From: an uncultured Bacteroidales bacterium
GTDB taxonomy: Bacteria > Bacteroidota > Bacteroidia > Bacteroidales > Muribaculaceae
Assembly: GCA_902772965.1 (NCBI GenBank)
Contig: CACYCT010000030.1
Location: 1 to 38,544 of the forward strand
Direction: 5' to 3'
DNA: 38,544 nucleotides
Shown: piece after piece, positions 32,357-38,544 of the stretch
Position numbering within the stretch: position 1 is the first letter of the stretch
How the letters are laid out: the number at the start of each line of letters is the position of its first letter
Notes under the pieces: model-generated
The model's input: only the letters and a program-made list of their open reading frames with translations
Database searches by the model: none
What the model was told of the DNA's origin: nothing
Program-made: the position numbers and the translations under genes

Positions 32357-33590
32357 CGCGCTCAATCCTGAATCCGGCCCGGCGCAGGTCGGTCCAAAAT
32401 CCGGGGTAACTTTTTGTGACCGCTTCGGGTTGGGCGATCGCGATTCCGGGGTGGGAGAGGGCGGCGAGGGTGAGTGCCATAGCCAGTCGGTGGTCGTCGT
32501 GCGGGTTGAGGGTGGGGTCGGGTTCTGTTTCGCAGGTGGCGAAATGCCAACTCATCGCGTCGTCGCCTTCGAGTGTGAGGCGGAATCCGAGTCGGGCCAG
32601 TTCCTGCGCGAGCGCGCGCGTCCGGTGGCTTTCCTTATGCCGCAGCGTGCTCAGGCCGGTCAGGCGGAAGGGGCGGCCGAGCAGGCACAGCGCCACGGTG
32701 AGTGTGGGGGCGAGGTCGGGTGTTCCGAGCAGGTCGGCAAAGGTTGAGCAGCAGCAACAGGCATTTGTGTCGCGGCGTGCCGTGAGCGTTCCGTCGGCGT
32801 TCCATTCGGCGGCGAGTCCCCACTGCCGGAGCAACGTGGCCGCGCGGCGGTCGCCTTGCAGACTGTTGTCGGTCAGCCCCCGCAGGGTTATTTCCCCATC
32901 GGGGTAGAACAGCGGTAGCGTTAGCCAGAAAGCCGCCGCGCTCCAATCGGCCTCCACCTCGTCGGGGCCGGTCAGGTATGGCCCGGCACCGATGTGAATC
33001 GTGTTGTCGTTCCACATCGTTTCAATTCCATATCGATTCATCAGCGCGAGGGTCATTTCCACATAGGGCCGCGAGACGAGGTTGCCGGTCAATTCTATGG
33101 TCATTCCGCCGGTGATGGGGGCGATGAGCGCCAAGGCGGTGATGAACTGACTGCTCACGCTTGCGTCGACGCATACGCGCGCGCTGCGTTGCAGTCGCCT
33201 GCCGCGCACCCGAATCGGCGCGTGCCCTTCGCCGTCGAGGTAATCAATCTGGGCGCCTATCGCGCGCAAAGCGTCTACCAGCGTGCTCACGGGGCGTTGG
33301 CACAGGCGTTCCGAACCGGTGATGACGCGTTCCGCGCCTTCGCGCGTGGCGTGAAATGCCGTGAGCAACCGCAATGCGGTGCCGGAGTGGCCCACGTTGA
33401 TGGTGGTGTCGGCGGTTGTGAGCCCGTTTGCGAGCACGCGCAGGTCGTCGCAGGGGTTGTCAATTCTGATTGGCGGCATGCCGGCGAGTGCGCGGATGGT
33501 CATCAGCCTCGCGGCGATGCTTTTCGACGGCGGCGGACTGATGGTGGCTCGCAACTGTTCGGGCGGGTAAATGCGGTATCGGGTATTCAT
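32349..33590 (-). CDS. aroA: 3-phosphoshikimate 1-carboxyvinyltransferase (EPSP synthase)
   Basis: Transfers enolpyruvyl from PEP to shikimate-3-phosphate, step six of the shikimate pathway to aromatic amino acids. 413 aa from the ATG at 33590 (MNTRYRIYPPEQ). Key motifs are PPPSKSIAARLMTIRALAG at the N-terminus; LRLLTAFHA replacing the classic GTxxRPL region; SSQFITALALIAP; and DDHRLAMALTLAAL near the C-terminus. It is shorter and more diverged than proteobacterial AroA, as usual in Bacteroidales. Its -7 box is only 7 nt upstream of the ATG, so the mRNA may be leaderless. It is a single gene, divergent from pyrH. Confidence 0.93.
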   Translation of the reverse strand: MNTRYRIYPPEQLRATISPPPSKSIAARLMTIRALAGMPPIRIDNPCDDLRVLANGLTTADTTINVGHSGTALRLLTAFHATREGAERVITGSERLCQRPVSTLVDALRAIGAQIDYLDGEGHAPIRVRGRRLQRSARVCVDASVSSQFITALALIAPITGGMTIELTGNLVSRPYVEMTLALMNRYGIETMWNDNTIHIGAGPYLTGPDEVEADWSAAAFWLTLPLFYPDGEITLRGLTDNSLQGDRRAATLLRQWGLAAEWNADGTLTARRDTNACCCCSTFADLLGTPDLAPTLTVALCLLGRPFRLTGLSTLRHKESHRTRALAQELARLGFRLTLEGDDAMSWHFATCETEPDPTLNPHDDHRLAMALTLAALSHPGIAIAQPEAVTKSYPGFWTDLRRAGFRIEREK

Positions 33591-33597
33591 GACTTCG

Positions 33598-33605
33598 CAA
33601 AGGTA
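33598..33605 (-). promoter_or_regulatory. Promoter -7 box of aroA
   Basis: On the minus strand TACCTTTG (33605-33598) is an exact -7 box. Only 7 nt separate it from the aroA ATG at 33590, which implies a leaderless or nearly leaderless transcript. Confidence 0.65.
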
Positions 33606-33733
33606 CAAATTCTCCCCGTTTCCACTGCACTTCATCCCGCATTTCGTTTGATGTGTTAGTTTTTTTGTTTGTTTTTGCGCAGGAAATCTCGATAAATCGG
33701 CGAGGTGATGCGTGGAGTTACTGATTTTTGTTG

Positions 33734-33741
33734 TAATTTTG
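33734..33741 (+). promoter_or_regulatory. Promoter -7 box of pyrH
   Basis: TAATTTTG at 33734-33741 is an exact -7 box 39 nt upstream of the pyrH ATG. The -33 element is not clear. Confidence 0.6.
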
Positions 33742-33780
33742 CAAGTTATTATCAGTTATAAGACGAACAATCACTTCAAT

Positions 33781-34497
33781 ATGAAACCGATTTATCATCG
33801 TATATTGCTTAAACTCAGCGGTGAATCGCTTGCTGCAGGTCAAGGCTCTGGCATAGACCCCGAGCGCACCGCCCAGTATGCCACTCAAATCAAGGAACTG
33901 GTTGACGCCGGAGTACAGGTGGCCATCGTTATCGGAGGCGGAAACATCTTCCGTGGTCTGAAAGGTGCCGCCAAGGGCTTCGACCGTGTCAAGGGCGACC
34001 AAATGGGGATGCTCGCCACGGTCATCAACTCGCTCGCACTCTCGAGCGCGCTCGACGCGGCCGGACAACCCTCGCAGGTGTTCACCGCCATCTCGATGGT
34101 TCCCATCGGCGAGCAGTACACCAAATGGCGCGTGATTGAGGCACTCGAACAAGGCAAGGTGGCCATCATGTCGTGCGGCACGGGAAACCCGTTCTTCACC
34201 ACCGACACCGGCTCGGCCCTGCGCGGCATTGAAGTCGAGGCCGACGTGATGCTCAAAGGAACCCGTGTCGACGGAATCTACACCGCCGACCCGGAGCGCG
34301 ACCCGACAGCCACCAAGTTCGACCGCATCACATATGATGAAATCCTGCGCCGCGACCTGCGTGTGATGGATCTCACCGCAACCGTGCTCTGCAAAGAAAA
34401 CGGCCTGCCGATTCATGTGTTCAACATGGACGTGCCCGGTAACCTGCGCAAAGTGCTCTCAGGCGAACCCATCGGCACCGTGGTTGTCAGCGAGTAG
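33781..34497 (+). CDS. pyrH: UMP kinase
   Basis: Phosphorylates UMP to UDP in pyrimidine nucleotide synthesis; a hexameric bacterial enzyme of the amino-acid kinase fold. 238 aa from the ATG at 33781 (MKPIYHRILLKLSGESL); the longer frame to 33712 runs through the promoter. Motifs: LLKLSGESLAAGQGSGID, the glycine-rich AIVIGGGNIFRG, GDQMGMLATVINSLALSSAL, SCGTGNPFFTTDTGSALRG, TRVDGIYTADPERDPTATKF and MDLTATVLCKENGLP. frr, often downstream, is not here. A radical SAM gene follows after 18 nt and may be co-transcribed. Confidence 0.96.
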   Translation: MKPIYHRILLKLSGESLAAGQGSGIDPERTAQYATQIKELVDAGVQVAIVIGGGNIFRGLKGAAKGFDRVKGDQMGMLATVINSLALSSALDAAGQPSQVFTAISMVPIGEQYTKWRVIEALEQGKVAIMSCGTGNPFFTTDTGSALRGIEVEADVMLKGTRVDGIYTADPERDPTATKFDRITYDEILRRDLRVMDLTATVLCKENGLPIHVFNMDVPGNLRKVLSGEPIGTVVVSE

Positions 34498-34515
34498 CAC
34501 ACAGATTGCCGCGCG

Positions 34516-35961
34516 ATGAAGGTCACCTTTCTCACCCCACCCACCCTTGTGGGCAAGCGACCCGCCGAACGCACGGCGGGCTGCACGCATGTGGTCTATC
34601 TCGCGCCCAATATCTATGAACTCACCGTCGCCGCCGTTGTCGAGCAATCAGGTCGGCACACCGCGGCCGTGGCCGATTTTGTATATCATCGGCAGAAACC
34701 GAACCACTTCGACCGGTTCCTCACCACCGACGACTCCGACGTGTATGCCATATGGATGGTCAATCTCTCGGTGGAGAACGACCTCGCCGCCTGTGAGCGG
34801 ATCCACGCCATGCGTCCTGCGGCGCGCGTGATGTTGATGGGCCCGGGGGCAACGCACTATGCCGAGCGCTGTCTTACCGACGCGCGTGTGATTGTAGTCC
34901 GGGGCGAGCCCGAACTGACCGCGCTCGCACTGCTCGACGCACTCGCCGGCAACTCCCCCCTCGCCGGCGTGGAAGGTCTCTCGTGGCGCGATGGCGACAA
35001 TATCCGCCACAACCCCTCGCGAGCACTTATCTCCAACCTCGACACCCTGCCGTTTCCCGCGCGGCATTTTATCTCCGACCGCAGCTACTACAACCCCAAA
35101 CTCAACGCCCGCCGATACACCACCGCCGTCACCTCGCGCAACTGCCCCTACGGGTGCATCTACTGCGTGCCGAGTTCGCTCACCTTTGCCCGCGAAATCG
35201 AGCACCGCCGCCTGCACGGACGCAAACCGCCGGTTGCGCTCCGCTCGGTTGAGAACGTGGAACAGGAACTCACCCTAATCAGGCAAATGGGATACGACGG
35301 TGTTGGATTTATGGACGACAATTTCATCTGGAACGAGACGCGGACACTTGCCCTGTGCGACATCCTGCGCCGGCTCGGTCTCGTGTGGGGTTGCCAGGCG
35401 CGTGTCGACGCCATCACCGAACCCATCGCCCGGGCACTCGGCCGAAGCGGTTGCCAATACGTCGACCTCGGCGTGGAATCGTTCAACGACGAAATCCTCC
35501 GCTACATCGGAAAAGGCATCACCTCCGACCAGATCACCCGCGCCATCAATCTGCTTAAACAATATCACGTGCCCGTGAAACTCAACATCCTCATCGGCTG
35601 CTCACCCCTCGAAACGCCCCAGACCGTGGCCGACACCCTGCGCCGGGCCAAGCAGGCCGACGTCGACCAGGTGATGTTCAACATCGTTTCGCCCTTCCCG
35701 GGCACGGAATACTACGAAATCTGCCGCAAAAATGGTTGGCTCGCCACACCCACCGGTGAGTACCAGCCCAGCGATGTGCAGCGGCAGTCCATCCTCAATC
35801 TGCCGCACCTCAGCGCCCGCCAGATGGAGCAGGCACTGCGCCGGAACAACTTCAGTTACTTTCTCTCTTGGGCATTCGTCAAGCGGCACGCCGGCCGATT
35901 CTCCACCCCCGCGCAGTGGGGGCACGCCCTGAGGGCATTACGCGTGAAACTATTCGGATGA
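34516..35961 (+). CDS. Radical SAM protein with B12-binding-like N-terminal domain
   Basis: 481 aa. Residues 1-150 form a Rossmann-like cobalamin-binding-type domain (MKVTFLTPPTLVGKRP; AARVMLMGPGATHYAE; VIVVRGEPELTALALLDAL), but the cobalamin DxHxxG motif is not seen. The radical SAM core begins at about 200 with the 4Fe-4S motif CPYGCIYC (Cys210, Cys214, Cys217), followed by GYDGVGFMDDNFIWNETRTL, QARVDAITEP, YVDLGVESFNDEILRYIGKG and KLNILIGCSPLETPQTVADT. This is the BchE/methylthiotransferase-like class. The substrate is unknown. The stop overlaps the start of a glycosyltransferase gene, which suggests a joint role in modifying a glycan or lipid (inference). Confidence 0.87.
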   Translation: MKVTFLTPPTLVGKRPAERTAGCTHVVYLAPNIYELTVAAVVEQSGRHTAAVADFVYHRQKPNHFDRFLTTDDSDVYAIWMVNLSVENDLAACERIHAMRPAARVMLMGPGATHYAERCLTDARVIVVRGEPELTALALLDALAGNSPLAGVEGLSWRDGDNIRHNPSRALISNLDTLPFPARHFISDRSYYNPKLNARRYTTAVTSRNCPYGCIYCVPSSLTFAREIEHRRLHGRKPPVALRSVENVEQELTLIRQMGYDGVGFMDDNFIWNETRTLALCDILRRLGLVWGCQARVDAITEPIARALGRSGCQYVDLGVESFNDEILRYIGKGITSDQITRAINLLKQYHVPVKLNILIGCSPLETPQTVADTLRRAKQADVDQVMFNIVSPFPGTEYYEICRKNGWLATPTGEYQPSDVQRQSILNLPHLSARQMEQALRRNNFSYFLSWAFVKRHAGRFSTPAQWGHALRALRVKLFG

Positions 35962-36710
35962 TGAACCTGTCGATAATCATACTCACCTACGACCACCTTG
36001 ACGACACCCTGCGGTGTCTGCGCTCACTGCAACCCGTGATGAGCCGGTCTGACGTGGAGGTGATTATCATCGACAACGGCTCAACCGACGGCACACCCGA
36101 AACAATCGCCCGCCAATACCCCGGCATCCACCTCATTGTCAACCCCCAGAACCGCGGCATCGCCGTGGCGCGGAACCAAGGTTTCGCCGTCGCCACCGCG
36201 CCGCGACTGCTTATCCTCGACAACGACACCATCGTCAACGCCGAAGCCATCGACGGCATGAGCGCATACCTTGACAGCAACCCCGACGTGGGGCTGTGCG
36301 CGTGCTGTATGACCGATGTCGAAGGAAACGTACAACTCAGTTTCCGCCCCTTCCCGAGCCTGAAAAGCAAGATACTGAGCCTGCTCGGACTTCGGCTGGC
36401 GCGAACCCATTTCACTTTCGACCGCCAAGGCGCCATCGAGCCGTTCTACGTTATCGGAGCATGCCAAATGATTCGGCGCGAGGCGCTCGAGCAAGTGGGC
36501 AACCTCGACGAGGCCATCTTTTATGGACCCGAAGACGCCGATTTCTGTATCCGACTGCGCCAACACGGATGGAAAGTGAAATACCTGCCGCAGTACTCCA
36601 TCATCCACACTTATTACCGCCGCACATCGCGCAAACCGTTCTCCCGCCTCGGTATGAAACACATTCGCGGTCTGTTGCACCTATATAATAAGCATCACCG
36701 TATCTCTTGA
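35958..36710 (+). CDS. Family 2 glycosyltransferase
   Basis: 250 aa from the ATG at 35958 (or 249 from 35961); the frame to 35868 would lie inside the upstream gene. It starts MNLSIIILTYDHLDDTLRCL. GT-A motifs are visible: DVEVIIIDNGSTDGTPETIA (nucleotide-sugar binding), NRGIAVARNQGFAVA, and the DxD-like LILDNDTIV. FYVIGACQMIRREALEQVG and FYGPEDADFCIRLRQHGWKV fit the rhamnosyltransferase-like GT2 subgroup. No membrane anchor is present. The ATGATGA overlap with the radical SAM gene means coupled translation. The last 16 nt overlap the convergent membrane-protein gene. Confidence 0.9.
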   Translation: MMNLSIIILTYDHLDDTLRCLRSLQPVMSRSDVEVIIIDNGSTDGTPETIARQYPGIHLIVNPQNRGIAVARNQGFAVATAPRLLILDNDTIVNAEAIDGMSAYLDSNPDVGLCACCMTDVEGNVQLSFRPFPSLKSKILSLLGLRLARTHFTFDRQGAIEPFYVIGACQMIRREALEQVGNLDEAIFYGPEDADFCIRLRQHGWKVKYLPQYSIIHTYYRRTSRKPFSRLGMKHIRGLLHLYNKHHRIS

Positions 36711-38023
36711 CCACGCCGACGAAATAGCGCCGCAACAGCCGTCACCGCAACCAGCGGCTCAAACGGAAGCGCATACCGGCTTACCAACCCCGCCGTCATA
36801 TACGCTATCGCTGCCAGGCAAGCCGGCGCGAACAAACACCACAACCGCAATCCGCGGCCAGCGCGAAGCCAATAACGGACGTAGAACCAGACCGCCAATC
36901 CCGCCACAACATACCAACCCCATTGAATCCGGGGCAACCATGCCGTCACACTCGACAATTGCTCCATCGGCGGCCACGGTAAGGGGATAACCGTTTGAAT
37001 GACAAGCGTCAGCGGCAACACAAGCACCCGCGCCCACCACGGCCAACCATAATAGGCAGCCACAAACGCGCCCCGCCAACCCTCAGCGTCAAACGCACGG
37101 TGCATGAGCGCGTTGCCGGTCACGTTGTTCACTTGCTGCTCAACGGTGTAGTGGTCGGAAATGGCCAAACCCAACATCCATAGACCCAACGACAACATCG
37201 CCAGCACAGAAGCCAACCGCCAATGCCGGCGCCAATCGGCCGCAAGCAGCAGCGCAATGCCAATCGGAAGGAAATTCACGTACTTGGCGCGAATCACCGA
37301 CAGAATCACTCCGCCCGCGAGGAAAAGCAGGGCAGGGCGGAGCATCCCCCGGCGTTGGCAGATAGCCTCGGCCAAACCCCAGCCAACCAGCGTGATGGCT
37401 ATATACACCCACGGCTCTTTCAGCAGCATCGCGCCCTGAGAAAGGTAAAACCCCGACACTGCCGACAACCCGATGGCCCACGTGGAGATTCGCCGGTCGG
37501 GCGCCGACACGCTTCCACTGAGGGCGCTCACAGCCATCTGCCCCGTGATTACCAGCGAGAACAACGTCAGCATCACGTTCAGCGCCACAGGCCAGATCAA
37601 ACTCTGCCCGAAAATCCACCACAATGCCACAATCGAGGCAGAGTAGCCGCCCGAAGTGATCTTCGGTTTGGGCACCTGCCCGCTGTAGTGGTGCACCGCC
37701 CAATGGAAATATTTCGACATATCCCCTTCGAGGTAAGGCCATTGCAGCGTGTGCTCACCCACGGACGACTGCCACAGGAAAATAATGGCCAGCAATGCCA
37801 GCCATGCCGCCGCCGCCGTCAAAATGACTTGTCCGGTCGGTGTGGAAACGCGCGAGCGCGCGTACATTAATCTTGGCATGTGATAGGCCAATGTCAGCGC
37901 GGCCGTGGCCGCTCCGCCGTCGGCCCACCCGAGCAGACCAATCGCCAATGCGGCAACAACAGCCACCCAGAGCCATTGCCATAGGCGGAACCATTTTATA
38001 ATATGTGTATCCGATGTCAGCAT
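36695..38023 (-). CDS. Polytopic membrane protein, possibly glycan-related
   Basis: 442 aa from the ATG at 38023, the first start after the promoter; upstream in-frame ATGs overlap or precede the -7 box. About ten to twelve hydrophobic segments are visible, for example LWVAVVAALAIGLLGW, VILTAAAAWLALLAIIFLW, GIALLLAADW and YVVAGLAVWFYVRYWL. A loop contains LEGDMSKYFHWAVHHYSG. The protein ends with Arg-rich FRRRGQEIR. The overall plan resembles membrane glycosyltransferases or O-antigen/polysaccharide polymerases, but I see no signature that settles this. It converges with the GT2 gene with a 16-bp overlap. Confidence 0.78.
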   Translation of the reverse strand: MLTSDTHIIKWFRLWQWLWVAVVAALAIGLLGWADGGAATAALTLAYHMPRLMYARSRVSTPTGQVILTAAAAWLALLAIIFLWQSSVGEHTLQWPYLEGDMSKYFHWAVHHYSGQVPKPKITSGGYSASIVALWWIFGQSLIWPVALNVMLTLFSLVITGQMAVSALSGSVSAPDRRISTWAIGLSAVSGFYLSQGAMLLKEPWVYIAITLVGWGLAEAICQRRGMLRPALLFLAGGVILSVIRAKYVNFLPIGIALLLAADWRRHWRLASVLAMLSLGLWMLGLAISDHYTVEQQVNNVTGNALMHRAFDAEGWRGAFVAAYYGWPWWARVLVLPLTLVIQTVIPLPWPPMEQLSSVTAWLPRIQWGWYVVAGLAVWFYVRYWLRAGRGLRLWCLFAPACLAAIAYMTAGLVSRYALPFEPLVAVTAVAALFRRRGQEIR

Positions 38024-38050
38024 CACAGCCAGATAAAAAGTATCAGCCCA

Positions 38051-38058
38051 CAAAGATA
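38051..38058 (-). promoter_or_regulatory. Promoter -7 box of the polytopic membrane protein gene
   Basis: On the minus strand TATCTTTG (38058-38051) is an exact -7 box, 27 nt upstream of the ATG at 38023. The -33 element is unclear. Confidence 0.55.
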
Positions 38059-38110
38059 ACATTTTCCGCCGGAAGGCGAAAATGCAAGCCCCATATTGCG
38101 CCCGGCAATT

Positions 38111-38256
38111 CCCTAAATTCCCCAATCCCTTTAGATTCCCAAATACTCTAATGCCCTTAAACCCCTTAAACTCCTTAAATTTCTTTACTTCCTTAATTTC
38201 CCCCTTAATCCTCCTTAATCCCCCTTAAATTCCTTAGTATCCCTAAATTCCTTAAT
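38111..38256. repeat. Low-complexity tract with TTAA/CTAA every 9-10 bp
   Basis: A C- and T-rich non-coding tract made of diverged units like CCCTTAAA/TCCTTAAT. TTAA or near-TTAA steps occur at 38157, 38166, 38175, 38185, 38193, 38205, 38215, 38225, 38234, 38243 and 38252, with weaker CTAA steps at 38113 and 38148. The spacing is close to one DNA helical turn. It ends about 46 bp upstream of the first rRNA promoter. Confidence 0.7.
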
Positions 38257-38301
38257 CTCCCCCTCTTTTTTCCTGTCCGCGCAATTTTTTTCAAAAAACA
38301 C

Positions 38302-38331
38302 TTGCCGGTTCGGAAAAAAGCAGTACCTTTG
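38302..38331 (+). promoter_or_regulatory. rRNA operon promoter P1
   Basis: TTG at 38302-38304 and TACCTTTG at 38324-38331 with 19-nt spacing, in the context TTGCCGGTTCGGAAAA. A near-copy lies 136 bp downstream. Confidence 0.8.
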
Positions 38332-38437
38332 CAGCCGCAAACGGGAAAGCCACCGCCGGAGGGCGGAGCAGCGGCGCCGGGAGCGGCGGTGAAATGCCGC
38401 CCAAAAGTTAAAGGATATTAAAAATCGCCTTTAAATT

Positions 38438-38467
38438 TTGCCGGTCCGGAAAATGGTTTTACCTTTG
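38438..38467 (+). promoter_or_regulatory. rRNA operon promoter P2
   Basis: TTG at 38438-38440 and TACCTTTG at 38460-38467 with the same 19-nt spacing and the same TTGCCGGTCCGGAAAA context as P1. Between the promoters lies a GC-rich segment (38350-38404) with CACCGCC/GGCGGTG complementarity. Confidence 0.8.
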
Positions 38468-38533
38468 CAACGATTTCGCCTCGCGACTTCTCCACGGACA
38501 AGCGAGCGATTTTTTTGGCCGCCTCGGCCAAGG

Positions 38534-38544
38534 GTTCTTTGAAA
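38534..38544 (+). promoter_or_regulatory. boxA-like antitermination element of an rRNA leader
   Basis: GTTCTTTGAAA at the extreme right edge resembles the boxA of bacterial rRNA leaders and the GTTCTTTGA element seen before Bacteroidales 16S genes. With the tandem promoters it indicates that a 16S rRNA gene begins just beyond the window. Confidence 0.65.

Noticed and set aside
1..38544. tRNA genes or a full rRNA gene in the window
   Set aside because: No tRNA-like cloverleaf or 16S/23S sequence was recognised by eye; the rRNA gene itself lies beyond the right edge.

Overview
The window reads as a Bacteroidales chromosome, most likely a GC-rich gut lineage such as Muribaculaceae (lineage is inference). 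Evidence: many promoters match the Bacteroidetes signature TTG-N19/20-TAnnTTTG; a DUF4492 gene precedes cydAB; parB is followed by DUF5683 and mltD; FtsL is of the Bacteroidetes type; secreted proteins carry dockerin-like or T9SS-like tails. I see no phage, integrase or intact insertion sequence. The right edge runs into the leader of an rRNA operon.

Layout. 1-2.1 kb: 3' part of a large secreted dockerin-tailed protein. 2.1-2.7 kb: decayed intergenic DNA with hairpins, a protein remnant, a dispersed repeat copy and a parS-like inverted repeat. 2.7-6.3 kb: parB, DUF5683, mltD. 6.35-8.3 kb: AI-2E family permease and an SDR oxidoreductase. 8.5-11.5 kb: DUF4492-cydA-cydB, the bd oxidase operon. 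11.55-12.5 kb: interleaved inverted repeats, two tiny membrane-protein genes, a 28-bp tandem repeat and a strong terminator. 12.5-16 kb (minus): rsmH-ftsL-ftsI, a fragment of the division/cell-wall cluster. 16.2-20.8 kb (minus): SNF2-family ATPase and a downstream uncharacterised 593-aa protein. 20.9-22.8 kb: GH53 endo-galactanase with dockerin tail, and a beta-carbonic anhydrase. 22.9-25 kb (minus): PpiD/SurA-like periplasmic foldase. 25.2-25.6 kb (minus): truncated T9SS-tailed remnant. 25.8-27.3 kb (minus): an AAA ATPase fused to a DUF4435/TOPRIM-like domain, similar in architecture to merged PARIS (AriA-AriB) anti-phage proteins. 27.4-30.8 kb (minus): hutH-hutI-wbqC-like. 30.8-31.1 kb: a ~178-bp palindromic, MITE-like element. 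31.1-32.2 kb: outer-membrane porin. 32.2-32.35 kb: promoter plus intrinsic terminator that could define a ~100-nt small RNA. 32.3-33.6 kb (minus): aroA. 33.8-36.7 kb: pyrH, a radical SAM protein and a family 2 glycosyltransferase. 36.7-38.0 kb (minus): polytopic membrane protein. 38.1-38.5 kb: TTAA motifs repeated every 9-10 bp, then two near-identical rRNA promoters and a boxA-like leader.

Most genes are housekeeping. The best candidates for undescribed biology are the ATPase/DUF4435 gene with its own promoter, the SNF2/unknown pair, the putative small RNA before aroA, the parS-like half-sites before a parB without adjacent parA, and the palindromic repeat family. Several CDS starts below are set shorter than the longest open frame, because upstream extensions overlap neighbouring genes or promoters.
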